Shown here: piece by piece, positions 11,001-20,500 of the stretch | Layout: every line of letters starts with the position of its first letter | Numbering within the stretch: position 1 is the stretch's first letter | Source: Tranzscheliella williamsii | Lineage: Eukaryota > Basidiomycota > Ustilaginomycetes > Ustilaginales > Ustilaginaceae | Assembly (NCBI GenBank): GCA_023212725.1 | Contig: JALBYF010000092.1 | Coordinates: 1 to 56,756 of the forward strand | Direction: 5' to 3' | DNA length: 56,756 nucleotides | Notes under the pieces: generated by a model | Told to the model about the DNA's origin: nothing | Database searches by the model: none | The model's input: the letters and a program-made list of their open reading frames with translations, nothing else | Program-made: the position numbers and the translations under genes

Positions 11001-14000
11001 CAGTTCCCACAAGCACGTTCTCGCCCGTTTGGTTGCTCAGTTCCACATTGACCACCATGAGCCCCTGCTTCATCCCCGTGTGCTTGAGACGTGCGGAGAG
11101 GGAATCACCGGGCTGAACCATGCCGGTGAAGTTGGCGCTGAAGTGAGTGCACCGTGGACTGGCCTCATCATCATCCTGAGACCCGGGCACCGCCATTGCC
11201 GAATCCATCCATTTCTTGCATTCGGCATAGGTAGACATACCATGCGCGATCGTAGATGGGAGTCCGGCAAGGTTGGCAAAGTACGGGTTGATGTGGATCG
11301 GGTTGAAATCCCTCGACACTCGCGAATATGGTTCGTTGGACTGTGGCGAGGTCAGACTCCCTTCGGCGAGGGTGTAGTGAGATGCAAGCGGCATTATGCT
11401 ACTTCCCTCGGTATCTTGGAGGTTTGTGCCATATCGTTCCAGATAAGCCAAGACCGGATTGGCTGCAGTGTAGGTATCAGCCTCGTACTCTACGCTGCCG
11501 ACAAGTACCTTGTCAGTGGCTGTAGCCAAAAAGACTGTTCCTTCCACTTTGAGGTCCTGCATTTCATGATCATTCTTGTACGCTGAAGTGGAGCTGGAGC
11601 CCTCGAAGATAAGCTTGGAAGAGGGCCTGACGAGGTCTCGGTTCTCGTTAAAGTCGATCCATTCCTTCGACCGCAGGACATGTAAAGCTGCTTCAGTCTC
11701 GACGTGGACCGAAAAGGCGAAAGTGGAGTCCGAGAAGCATCGGTTGTAGTCTCGATAGCTTCCTTTGTAGAAGAACCTAGACGTAGACTCGACAACTGCT
11801 ACCTGCTCAGGGACGCCATCTTCGCTTCGAGAGATGACTGCATCGATTGTGAGGATTTTCCCCGTCTCCGTATTTGTGATGCTTCGAGCTCGGGCTGTGA
11901 CGGAGCAGACATCGCCCATCTTGAGTGGGTGCCTTTCTGGAACGAGGCGAGACTCGTTTCCAAGATGTACCAAGGACAACAGGTCAGCATCGCAGCTACT
12001 GATAGCCGTTTTCATAATGGCGTCCCACGCTGCGAGGATGGTCGAGTCAATGGCTACGGCACCGCCATCTTGGGCCTGGTTAGTAGCCAGTTGCCTAGGG
12101 CTGGTGCTAAAGGTACGCGCGCCTTCGCTCTGCTTTGGCATTTCCTCTCCGAACCATAGCTTCCAATAGAATTGCTTGATTCGGTCATTCCGTCCTTCGA
12201 TGACTTCCTGGATCAGGGAATAAGTAGTCTCTGGGGTGTACCTGAACTGAAGTTGAAGGGGAATGGTCTCTCCGAGACGCTCTTCATAGACGGAAACATC
12301 AATATCGGAAGCGCCCGGGCCCTTAATGGCACGTCGAGCAATGTCGATAGCGAGGAAGTCCTCAGGATGGTTCCCGTAGCTCCGGTGCGAGCCGTACACC
12401 TTTAGTCGTTTGATTGCGTTGGTAGCAGGGCACGTTCGAACCTCGAATGTCTGCCCTCCTCGAAGTTTGAGCAGACGCAGCACCGGGTTAGGTTGAGACT
12501 TGCCACCCACGGAAATGCGCGAACTACGAACGAGCGCCCGGATCCAGCTGGGCTGCTCGCCAACGACGGCGTCCAGGAAGGCATCTGCCTTCTGAAGAGC
12601 CGACGAGGTGACTCGATATGTCACCACCTGCTCCTCAGAAGCGATGTCGAACCGGATGGCGTCTGGCAAATACGGCGCTTTCATGTCTCGGCCCGATCCT
12701 GTTAGATGATGGCTAGGCTCCAAGTAGTCGGCAGTAGGAACAGTGCTCGCGTCGCCGCCGTAATATCGGTCAAGCACTTGCTGAATGAGGGTCTGTTCGA
12801 CCTTACCAAGCATCTGACCGATGGGTTCATCGACCGGAGCCGTGTTGAGAGCAGCAACCGGGCCGTGAAGAATGCAGACCCGTTGCGGATCAGCATCAAC
12901 GACCGCGTCGATGTCCTCTGACTGCCACAGCGAGTCCTTCTTGAATTGGTGAGCAAAGTCCTCGCCCATGCGGGTAATGAAGGTAGGCGGCTTCTGGCCT
13001 CTCCTCCAGCAGATGCCATGGAAGTACTCCGCATCTTCCACAGTGAGGTTAGTGGTTTCGCTCCCGGGGTAGCGCTCGAACATTTTTTCCAGTTCTGCAT
13101 CTGGGCTGTTGTCCAGCTGGGTGTACGCTTGAAGGAGATAGGCGCTAGAAGCCGAAGTCGAGAATCGCTCCTCGAGACGTCTGCACCAGTCACCCAGCAG
13201 GTTCTTGTAGCTGACGTCGATCCAACGCGCCTGGTGAGGCACAAACAGTAGCGACAGCATCCTCCGCGCGACATCTGCGTAGCTCATGTCTGCAACATCG
13301 TCCAACACTTTTCCTTGGCTAGTGCGTGGGAACCACACCTTCTGGAAATCGTCGTTGAGGCGCTGGATGAGCTTCTGCTTGTTCACCCGAAGGTAGTTGA
13401 GCTGCTTGTCCTTGGGCAGCTTAAAGAGGTTCTGATCAAGATCTGCCCAGAGCATAGTGCCACGATTGGCGATCTGATGTATAACCTCGTTCATTTCGCT
13501 AGTGACGGTGAGGATACCGCCGGTGGGCCGGGTGTATGACTCCTCCCACCTGTCTTCGCTGCAGCCTTCAGTTGCAGCAATGAGCTGCTTGACAGAAAGA
13601 GATGTACGGGCCTCCTTTGCTGTCATAGCCCAGCTGCCGAACATTACACCGTCGAATGGCATTGGCGGCAGGCCACGAATGACGGACCAGTCACCCGAGA
13701 GGTACGGCCAGAAGGATGCAGCTGAAGTAAATCCGGAACCGGCCACAAGGACAATGTTGGGACAGGATCGGATTTGCTCGTAGGATGCAAGGATCGGCTC
13801 GTGGAAATCCTCTGCACTGTGGTGCCCTCCAGCCCTGCCTCCTGTCCATTGAAGGATGATGGAAAAGGTAGGGTTCTGTTTAGCGATCTTGCAAACCTGC
13901 TGAATGCCTGCGAGACTGCCAGGCTTGAAAGAGACATGGCGCAGACCAGCTCGTTGCAGATCTGAGAGTAGCTCCTCGGCCTTGGATGGTGAAGGTATGC

Positions 14001-16242
14001 CAGCAGCAACACATAGGCCCTCGATAGGAATACCTTCGCGGCTCATCTGAAGCCAGGCTGGGAGCTGGAAGCTCCACTGCCTCGGGTTAATGTAGAGCGA
14101 GTTAAGGGTCAGACTTGCACCGACCGGAGCTTTTGCAGAGATCTCCTCTACCCGGCGTCGGAGCGCTGTTTCGTCATAGATACCGCCACCAGCCAGTTCA
14201 ATGTGGTAGCCAGCTTGCATAGCCGCAGCGTTGAGCCCAACGCTAACAGTGGTTGGGGTCATGCCACCGATCATGAGCGGTGGCTTACCCAGCACTCTCG
14301 ACATGGGCGTGTCAAGGACGAGCTTGCCATGTGTGGTTCGCAGCAGACGTGGCTGATATTTGCTCATCCAGGCGCTGTCTTGGTCAACACCATCGAGTCT
14401 GTATAATTCGACGCTTGCGTCATGAGTGCCTGAAACAGTCAACACGCGGAGTCCCTGCCCTTTGAGGTTACGTCCCGTAATGTTGCCGATGCCGAAAGCC
14501 GCGCCCGTACCAAAGTCGATGAGGTGTGTAGTATCCGGAAGCGGCTTGACGGCTTGGGTCCAATCAACTGGTAGGGTACACATCTGGTCGCGGAGGCTCT
14601 TGAGAAGGCCGCCGGGAGGTATATCGCTGAGAGAGCTCCCGTCGGTGGTGCTGTAAACCGGGAGGAACATGTTGTTGGCACTCCAACGAGAGACATCGAT
14701 ATGCTTGACAACATCCTCGTAACGAACACCGGCAAGGAGTGGAGAGTGGTAGGGCAGGTTGATCGGAAGGAACTTGATGCGGATCAATGGCTTGCGCTTT
14801 GAGAAAGGAATTCTTGTCTGGTCGACCTTTGGCGAAGCGGAGAGCGTGGAAGTATCTCGAGCGAAGCTCATGAGATCAGCCGGATTTCCGGCGAGCACAG
14901 TTGTCGTTGGCGCATTGACAAGGGCGACATGGATGTGACGATGTTGAGGCAAGACCTTGTTAAAGGTAGCTAGCCTTCCATCAAGGAAAGCGCGGTCGGC
15001 TCCGTTGACGACCAGCATGGGTGTAGGACGGTCGTAGCCTGCTTGCAATGCTTCTTCTTTGGTGCGGTCGTCTACAGTATGTTCTCCATAGCAGAGTTGG
15101 CTCATAGCGCCGATCTGGAAGAGGAACTCGGCCGCGAGTACGACGCATTCGATGTAGTGTGCATCATCCTTGGCCAAAGCCATAGCGGCAGCCGAGACAA
15201 TGCCTTGACTGTGACCGCTGCAAGCCCCGAAAGCGTTGCGAAACTGCGGCACGGTCAATCCAAGCGACTTGGCCGAGACAAAAAACTGGGTCAGCTGCGT
15301 CAGGCTGATCAAGGGAGCGCTTATGGGAACGCTGGCCAGGTAGCTTTCCGGAGGGCGTTCGGTGTCGTGCTTGAGCCAGGACAGGAGGTTGAAGCCATAT
15401 TGATGGAACGGGTAGGGCCCGGCACGCTCTGCTTCGATTCGAGTCAAGTGCTGTGAGAGGTTGGTGGTCACTGCACGGATGAGCGGCTCTACAAAGGGCC
15501 GGTAGGTATCATATAACGTCTGTAGCTCATCAAAGTAGCCTCGGTTGTTGCCCTGGCCGCCAAAGAGGGCATAGAGTCCGAGTTGGCCGCTCTGAGCTCG
15601 TCGCAGAATCATGGGCTTTTGGACAGAGACGGGCAGCGAGGCGTCTTGCAGCGTTGCGAAGGCTTCAAAGTAGGCACGAAGGACAAAGCTCCTTGTCTGA
15701 GCCTGGAATGGCTGCACGAAATTGTGGACACTAATTCCATCTAGAAAGTCGGTGTGGAATCGCCTCCAAGCGGCATCAAGGAGAGGAAGGAGGACAGCAC
15801 CGTCGGCAAAGCCAGTGGCCGAGAGGCTTTCGGCAGCGTACAGGAGGAAGCTGGCGTGCAAGTCGAGGAGGTCTGTGTCAACAGCGGCTGCTTCGGCTGG
15901 AGCCGAGGCGTCATCGTGGCTGGGCCGTTCGCCGAGATTGCGCATATACTTCTCAAAGTCATCTTTGATTTGCTCGAGCGAGTAGCGATCGAAAACGGTC
16001 GAAGCGTCGAGCAAAAGCCGCAGAGTTACTTCTGGCTTTAGGGGAGAGCCAAAGGATATCTCAAAGCCACTGTTGGTGGGGCTGGAAACGCTGGGGAAGT
16101 AGCTTTTCTGCCTAGGGGAAGCGACATCGGCAACACTCGAAGGCGGCGAAGCAGTGGAGGAAGCTGGGCCCGACATGAACATCGAGGAGAATGCAGAAGC
16201 AGTGCTGCTTCGCGAAAGATGGGTGGACTCTGGGAAAGACAT
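5095..16242 (-). CDS. fas2: Fused type I fatty acid synthase (Fas2-like), cluster-specific
   Basis: One uninterrupted 11.1-kb frame, 3,715 aa, with the fungal beta and alpha subunits fused. Order: acetyltransferase (GHSQG, Ser near 345); enoyl reductase (GGMTPTTV near 656); hotdog dehydratase (DFNPIHINP near 1647); malonyl/palmitoyl transferase (GHSLGEYA near 1899); acyl carrier protein (GGRSTLQNE, phosphopantetheine Ser near 2313); ketoreductase (TGVGKGSIG near 2744 and YGSSK); ketosynthase (VGACATA, Cys near 3365; MHGTSTKANDKNE; GHGKG). It ends shortly after the KS, where yeast FAS2 continues into its phosphopantetheinyl transferase, so that domain is absent. The KS is also shorter than the yeast one. 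In the U. maydis cluster Fas2 is thought to make the short acyl chain placed on cellobiose. It shares a promoter region with the ABC exporter. Activation of the ACP must occur in trans (inference). Confidence 0.93.
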   Translation of the reverse strand: MSFPESTHLSRSSTASAFSSMFMSGPASSTASPPSSVADVASPRQKSYFPSVSSPTNSGFEISFGSPLKPEVTLRLLLDASTVFDRYSLEQIKDDFEKYMRNLGERPSHDDASAPAEAAAVDTDLLDLHASFLLYAAESLSATGFADGAVLLPLLDAAWRRFHTDFLDGISVHNFVQPFQAQTRSFVLRAYFEAFATLQDASLPVSVQKPMILRRAQSGQLGLYALFGGQGNNRGYFDELQTLYDTYRPFVEPLIRAVTTNLSQHLTRIEAERAGPYPFHQYGFNLLSWLKHDTERPPESYLASVPISAPLISLTQLTQFFVSAKSLGLTVPQFRNAFGACSGHSQGIVSAAAMALAKDDAHYIECVVLAAEFLFQIGAMSQLCYGEHTVDDRTKEEALQAGYDRPTPMLVVNGADRAFLDGRLATFNKVLPQHRHIHVALVNAPTTTVLAGNPADLMSFARDTSTLSASPKVDQTRIPFSKRKPLIRIKFLPINLPYHSPLLAGVRYEDVVKHIDVSRWSANNMFLPVYSTTDGSSLSDIPPGGLLKSLRDQMCTLPVDWTQAVKPLPDTTHLIDFGTGAAFGIGNITGRNLKGQGLRVLTVSGTHDASVELYRLDGVDQDSAWMSKYQPRLLRTTHGKLVLDTPMSRVLGKPPLMIGGMTPTTVSVGLNAAAMQAGYHIELAGGGIYDETALRRRVEEISAKAPVGASLTLNSLYINPRQWSFQLPAWLQMSREGIPIEGLCVAAGIPSPSKAEELLSDLQRAGLRHVSFKPGSLAGIQQVCKIAKQNPTFSIILQWTGGRAGGHHSAEDFHEPILASYEQIRSCPNIVLVAGSGFTSAASFWPYLSGDWSVIRGLPPMPFDGVMFGSWAMTAKEARTSLSVKQLIAATEGCSEDRWEESYTRPTGGILTVTSEMNEVIHQIANRGTMLWADLDQNLFKLPKDKQLNYLRVNKQKLIQRLNDDFQKVWFPRTSQGKVLDDVADMSYADVARRMLSLLFVPHQARWIDVSYKNLLGDWCRRLEERFSTSASSAYLLQAYTQLDNSPDAELEKMFERYPGSETTNLTVEDAEYFHGICWRRGQKPPTFITRMGEDFAHQFKKDSLWQSEDIDAVVDADPQRVCILHGPVAALNTAPVDEPIGQMLGKVEQTLIQQVLDRYYGGDASTVPTADYLEPSHHLTGSGRDMKAPYLPDAIRFDIASEEQVVTYRVTSSALQKADAFLDAVVGEQPSWIRALVRSSRISVGGKSQPNPVLRLLKLRGGQTFEVRTCPATNAIKRLKVYGSHRSYGNHPEDFLAIDIARRAIKGPGASDIDVSVYEERLGETIPLQLQFRYTPETTYSLIQEVIEGRNDRIKQFYWKLWFGEEMPKQSEGARTFSTSPRQLATNQAQDGGAVAIDSTILAAWDAIMKTAISSCDADLLSLVHLGNESRLVPERHPLKMGDVCSVTARARSITNTETGKILTIDAVISRSEDGVPEQVAVVESTSRFFYKGSYRDYNRCFSDSTFAFSVHVETEAALHVLRSKEWIDFNENRDLVRPSSKLIFEGSSSTSAYKNDHEMQDLKVEGTVFLATATDKVLVGSVEYEADTYTAANPVLAYLERYGTNLQDTEGSSIMPLASHYTLAEGSLTSPQSNEPYSRVSRDFNPIHINPYFANLAGLPSTIAHGMSTYAECKKWMDSAMAVPGSQDDDEASPRCTHFSANFTGMVQPGDSLSARLKHTGMKQGLMVVNVELSNQTGENVLVGTGYYRQPRSVYVFTGQGSQTKGMGMDLYQQSDIAKAIWDEAEQHLSERLGLSILEIVRANPSTKTVYFGGAAGQRIRDNYIALDYETVDETGRSIRLPMFPTINTSSRSYTFQASKGLLFDTRFAQIALVLFELSTFRDLLQRGLIAKDAVFAGHSLGEYAALASVAGMMRLKDLVDVVFYRGLTMQNAVPRVAGRSPYGMVAVAPIKAFKRATNVDDALATTVDRISEVSGELLQIVNYNVEQQQSVVAGHEVALSAMSSVLNQFGKGSISLSKEADVATAIKSAVDAARAAAATTGIELTRGLATIPLAGIDVPFHSRFLWSGIAPFRKFLESRLTIDTVHPEALVGRYIPNLVAKPFSLQKGYVEYIAERTGSTVLLDILDRWDEVKVNERALARNLVIELLAYQFASPVRWSQTQELFFEDVRFERLIEIGPTPTLVGMASRTLATRYAQTDRILGVQRQMLCVGKNDDEIAYNLSVAEPVLAEPPKGTANTPAAQAPAPPSVAVAAPTATPPSVARVAAPAAVQDEPLDALFTVRAILAQKQKAKIGDIAASKSIKALTGGRSTLQNELIGDMGAEFVDLPERAEDLTLDELATALKPGYNGELGKYTSGLVARLVASKMPGTFGISALKSHLSSKYGLQSGRINAILLQAITQEPPKRLVGDDEAVAWLDDVAEAYAKEANIRLPAPGAAADGAAAGPGAAVVSSKELAILQAKQESLAAKQILCLEEHLGRDSEAIRSQLVAGETESETLRASLDAISAEHGETYIKGIQGIFTPFKARDFKSYWNWSRQNVDELFADIMAGKSTTDATLFARVINICNQVESTTLLQQQLEHLQQCTAPGRELAVRVCEALVQGSQCLTAPARYFDTSVPLRPQTSLDKSGNIVYAEVQREGLFTMSDYVESMASGGTYRGDASKNAEQDLVAKIRDWTNNSSPCDNVDGKATNISRNAFLWAGRKNEYTWDLDEPLTELYYRGLRKLAKQGSSYAGLNVLLTGVGKGSIGYEVVRCFLRGGARVIITTSTFSSKKVKQYQQLYRKEGGRGSHLTVVPFNQGSIKDTQSLVDYVYDTLGIDLDVLVPFAAISEIGRDLDKIDDKSELAHRIMLTNIFRMMGAIKAAKAKKGFQHRPTQVILPLSFNHGLLGSDGLYGSSKIGLETLFNSFESEDWSSYLTVIGARIGMCRGTDLMATSDIVAETLETQYGARTFSTAEMAFNLMGLVEPELVSVNQVRPLLVDLTGSALKIEEPGKAMREAHQAWKSQSEIKKALLAENRSDFTAKSSALFSEDLYRRAQVERRSMMRFAYPKLESQEMCDRIAKHKGPLDLDQVIVITGFAEVGPWGSSRTRWEMEADGAFSLEGLIEMAWLTGHIKHFNGRLADGRSYIGWVDGKTNEPVAEGEIKARYSRKIEEHAGIRVVEPELMHGFDPERKVIQQEIQLTNDLAPLEVSAIEAAKFRLAHGDKAVTWQDPETKSWFVKLRKGASVFLPKASRFDRNVAGQLPSGWDPARYGIPQDIVAQTDETALYALVCIAEALVQTGISDPYELYNHVHVSEVGTCLGSAMGGLNSLAKMFKDRRQDIEVQKDILQETFINTVAGWTNLLLLSSCGPIKPTVGACATALQSLDVASETIRCGKAKIMIAGAYEGISEESMTEFANMKATASSDEAARAGLDPNEMSKPMTSGRSGFVESLGCGVQIVMSAATALKMGAPINGIVAFSQTATDRQGRSIPAPGKGVLSTTVPLKRAMAKWGLDGNDLGVLSMHGTSTKANDKNESSVYHTMLEKLGRTKGRAVPAMAQKWLCGHGKGAAAAWAINGLMQSINSGVVAGNRNADDIAEELRQFDHLMYPCSSIEYPRERLHSGLVTSFGFGQVGGISLLLHASHLFGKLDADTVRAYNAKRRHRQQITFHRMHSMLVHGDLVRIKDQPPYALDVETDVLLDTDARAELTSDGEYRITKYTPLDGC

Positions 16243-17550
16243 GGTGTAGCCGTGGTCGATGAGGGTAAGATTGTAGATCGAATGGGTGGGTATTAGGAGG
16301 TAGTCTAGGGCAAAAAAAATTAGCTCGGCGGCGATACTATAGTCTGTCTTGCGGTAGAAGAGTCTGGTGGTGTTCCTTTCAGTAGTACTTGCAGTCTGCT
16401 AGGCCGACACTAAAGGAGGGTCCGCAGTTGGATAGAGGCGGGAGCGGATGCATGCTTATATGGACTGACCCGCTTTGGGAGCCTCTCTGGCTGACACCAG
16501 GCGGCTGCGTTAAGAGACAGAGTGTCACTGCATTGGCTTAGCTCAGGAACGGCTCGACACCGAGGTCCTGGATCAATCGAGCGCTTCAGCTGCCGTTAGC
16601 TCTGACCTTGGTATGCGTAGTGTTGAGCGACATTGCATACTGGAATTGTAGCGCCGCCTAGGAAGCACACCCCTGGACGAATCAGGGGAGCAAGCAGTAT
16701 GTGGGGCGCTATCGTCCCTACGATCCAACGTCCACTGATAGCGAGCCGTGACACGTGGTGGACCGTCCATGGCAACCGAGCCGCCGTTGTCAAGCATGCG
16801 ACCATGCACACGATGTCGTCGATAGCCAGATTTGGGTGGCGATCAACGATACTCACACTGTAGCTGATTGCTGCGCAGCCGCTTCAGCTTTACTCAGTTT
16901 GCTTTCCAGTTTACTTTCCGCTATGCACATTTCACGCAGCCAGAGAAAATGAAATCACGCGCAACCCACGAAATGCGCAATGCAAATAATTCATAGCAAA
17001 GCGGTGAGTATTCCTGATACCATTTTGAAATCATTGCTCGTGTGCAAGTAATCATCATCCGCTTATGGTTAGTAGTCGATCTTCGTCGCGTTGTATCTCT
17101 GTGTGTCCAACTGCGCCGGTGGTCTCCTCTGGCTAGAAGCGACGCATATTGTCACTGACCCATTCCACTCGAATGGCAAGGGCCTCACCGCCGTCTGTAA
17201 AGGAACCAGACCTTTTTTTGTGAGGGATAGTGCCACTTCAGGGCGGATGCGGAGAGGCGGCTTTGCGCGTCGCCATTGGTCACTGCGCTTCCTAAGCTCA
17301 CAGTGGCAAGGCCCGTGAGTCGGTCACACTGCTGGCCGAATCCGACAAGATACTTATAGCCACGTTGCGTTCGATTCGCACTAGTAACATGAGTTCTTTT
17401 CTAGCTGGCTTGCAATCCACCCCAAACAACAGCCGCTTCCGTCAGATGTTCAAGTAGCCTACGAGCGCTCCCAGCACAAGTCAAGGATCAACGATTCCGC
17501 AGATATTGCTCAAACACGCTCATCGTCTGTCGAGCTATTCCGTACTAGCC
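16243..17550. promoter_or_regulatory. Shared divergent promoter, fas2 / ABC exporter
   Basis: A 1.3-kb non-coding region between two large divergent genes. A TATA-like CATATAAG (minus strand, 16455-16462) lies about 215 bp before the fas2 ATG. An ATGCGCA heptamer lies at 16973-16979. No small gene is credible here. Confidence 0.5.
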
Positions 17551-20500
17551 ATGTTCGGTCAGCATGCTCAGCCCAAGCGGGCTGCAGCTCCAGCTAGCAG
17601 ACAGTCCACAGCGACAAGTACGGTCGCAAGCACCTTCAATTCGACAACCTGTCACGGCCATAATGACGGTCCGGAAAAGGACATGGAGGAGGCATTCGAT
17701 CATGCAGCCGCCAAGACTTCAATAGCAGCGTCAGAGACATCCTCTATGGCAGATGTCGTGGTAGATATGCCGGACAAGGATCCTACCTCAGGCAAATTCA
17801 AGGCTTCTTACTACCAAATTTTCCGATATGCAACCAAACGCCAACTTTTGTTCAATGCGCTGGGAATGCTGATGGCGGTCGTTGCCGGCGTCTCACAGCC
17901 ATTGATGACGATATTCATGGGCCGCATCTCCACCAGTTTCCTCCGATACACCTCTGCCATTAGAGCAGGCGATGCTCTTGCCTTCGAAGCTGCCAAGATC
18001 AACGTATACAATACCATCAATGCCGATGCCCTCATCATCGTCTATCTTGGCATCGCCATGTTCTTCTCCTCTATGTTGTACATGGTCGTATTCTCTTACA
18101 CCAGCGAGCGAATAGCCTCCAATATTCGTGTCGCTTACCTCCGCTCCCTGTTTGGTAAGAACATTGATTTCTTTGAGACATACGGACAGGGGCAGGTAGC
18201 AGCACGAATCGGATCCGACATCCACCTTATTCAGGTTGGTATCGCCGAGAAGCTGCCAATGTCCGCCATGTACCTTTGTACCTTTGTCTCTGCCGTCGCC
18301 GTTTCTTTCTCGCTCTCGTACAAGCTTTCCCTCGCCCTCCTTCCGCTTGCACCCCTTATCCTCTTCACAGGAGGAACAATGGGCATCCTGACCAAGTTGA
18401 CCAAAACCATCGAACTTGCCTGCGTTGCAGAGGCTTCCTCTCGCGCAGAAGAGGCATTCAACGGTATCAAGATCCTCAAAGCATTCTCCAAAGAGCACGT
18501 CCTTTCCAAAGAGTATCAGGACATGACTGCTGAAACAAAGGTTCAAGGCGCCAAAGCAGGTAAAATCCAAGGTCTCGGAGTTGGTACGCTCCTCTTCGTC
18601 ATCTACTCGGGTTACGCACTTGCCTTCTTCTACGGCGCAAAGCTGATCGTCAGAGGCGCTATTCCCCCGGGCCAGATCGTCAGCGTGGTCTTCGCCAACT
18701 TCACCGGCGCCTTCGCCATTGCGAACCTGTTTAGCCTCCTTGAGGCATTCACCATGGCAACAGCTTCTGCTTCTGGTATCTTTGAGATTATCACGGGCAG
18801 CCATGCACCCTCCCTACAGACGAAAATGCTAAGCCAAGGTCCGGCCGGCAACCCTGTAGAGCAGTTGAACAGCGATTACCAAGCTGTGGTGAACCTAGAT
18901 AACGTCAGCTTTGCTTATGCCAGTAGGTCCGACAGCCGTCTCTTGCAGAATCTTTCACTCGAATTCAAGGAAGGAGTCACCACTGCCATAGTTGGTGCCT
19001 CTGGTTGCGGCAAGAGCACCATCATCAGCTTGCTCCAGAGATTGTATGAACCGACAGAGGGCTGCATCCGCCTGAATGGGGTCGATATCCGGAGGCTAGA
19101 CGTAACGTGGTACCGTAACGAAGTTGGCATCGTCGAGCAACAACCAACGCTCTTTGCAATGTCCATCCGGGCGAATATTGAGCTAGGTCTTCCTGATCGT
19201 GACCAGAAGACAGCAGAGGAGCTTTTCAATGCCGTTCTTGCCGCTGCCCGCAAGGCTAACGCCCACGATTTCATTATGGAATTGCCCGATGGATATGATA
19301 CTGAAGTTGGATCGCAAGGATTTCTTCTTTCTGGTGGACAGAAGCAAAGGATCGCCATCGCCAGGGCCTTGATAAAGGATCCAAAGATTCTTCTGCTGGA
19401 CGAAGCCACCAGCGCTCTCGACTCGAAGAGCGAAGCGGTGGTCCAAGAGGCACTCGACGCAGCAGCGGAGTCCAGGACAACGATAGTGGTCTCTCATAGG
19501 CTGAGTACGGTACGAAACGCTGCCCACATTGTTGTTCTTGGCCCACAGGGTATTATCGAGCAGGGTAGCCACGATGATCTGGCCTCCAAGCCGGGGGGCG
19601 CATTTGCCAGCATGCTACAGCGGCAGGGCGACAACGAAGAACCTGACGTTCCGGAAGCCGTCCCCGAGCCATTGCAAAGCCTTCTTCTCCCGACTCTGCT
19701 GGAACCTGCGGCCACGAGATCTAGGTCTCGAATTGGAAATCGTTTGTCGGCTCTGTCTCTCGATCTGCCTCGGCCTTCATTCGCTTCGTTCGACATCCCG
19801 AGGTGCTCTTTCGCGGAACACAGCATGCTGAATACCAACTTTACGTTAAGCCAGCAAGCCGCACGCGACACGATAGCCGTAACAGAAGATTCGGTCTACA
19901 AACAGATGACAGAAAAAGGCCTTGAAGAGGCTCGCAACACTGAAGCAAAGCAGGCAGGCAGTTTGTTGGCCCTCCTCCGTCTTCTGTTGAACGATAAGGA
20001 AACCGGCAACTTAAGCGGCCTATACATTATCGGTTCCATCTGTGCCGCCATCATCGGTGCTGTCTACCCGATCTATGCGATCGTGTTTGGTATTGCGATG
20101 CAAAACCTTTCGCAATGCCACGCAGTCGTAGGAAACCCCTGTCCCGAGCCGTCAAGAGCCAGTATGCTGAAGGCAAATCTTCTCAATTCGGGCGCTTTCT
20201 TCGTTGTAGCCGTTGGCTCTGCATTGGTCAGCTTCTACCACGTCAGAACGCTTTTCATTGCTGGAACCAGAGTTATGGAACGGCTGCGGGTACTCGTTTT
20301 CCAAAGCATCCTAAGCCTCGATGCATGCTTCTTTGACGATCCCAAGAACACGAGCAATTCTCTGGCGAGTGGCTTGGCCGACAATGCCCAGAGGGTGTAC
20401 GGTGCATTGGGCCCTACTTGGGGCGTCATCGTGCAAGGTATCACAACCGTATTGATTGGATATATTGTGGCGCTCGCATACGGCTGGCGTCTTGCACTGA

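Noticed and set aside
17893..18804. 303-codon minus-strand frame opposite the ABC exporter
   Set aside because: Antisense shadow of the TMD1 coding region; no domain or independent promoter signal.
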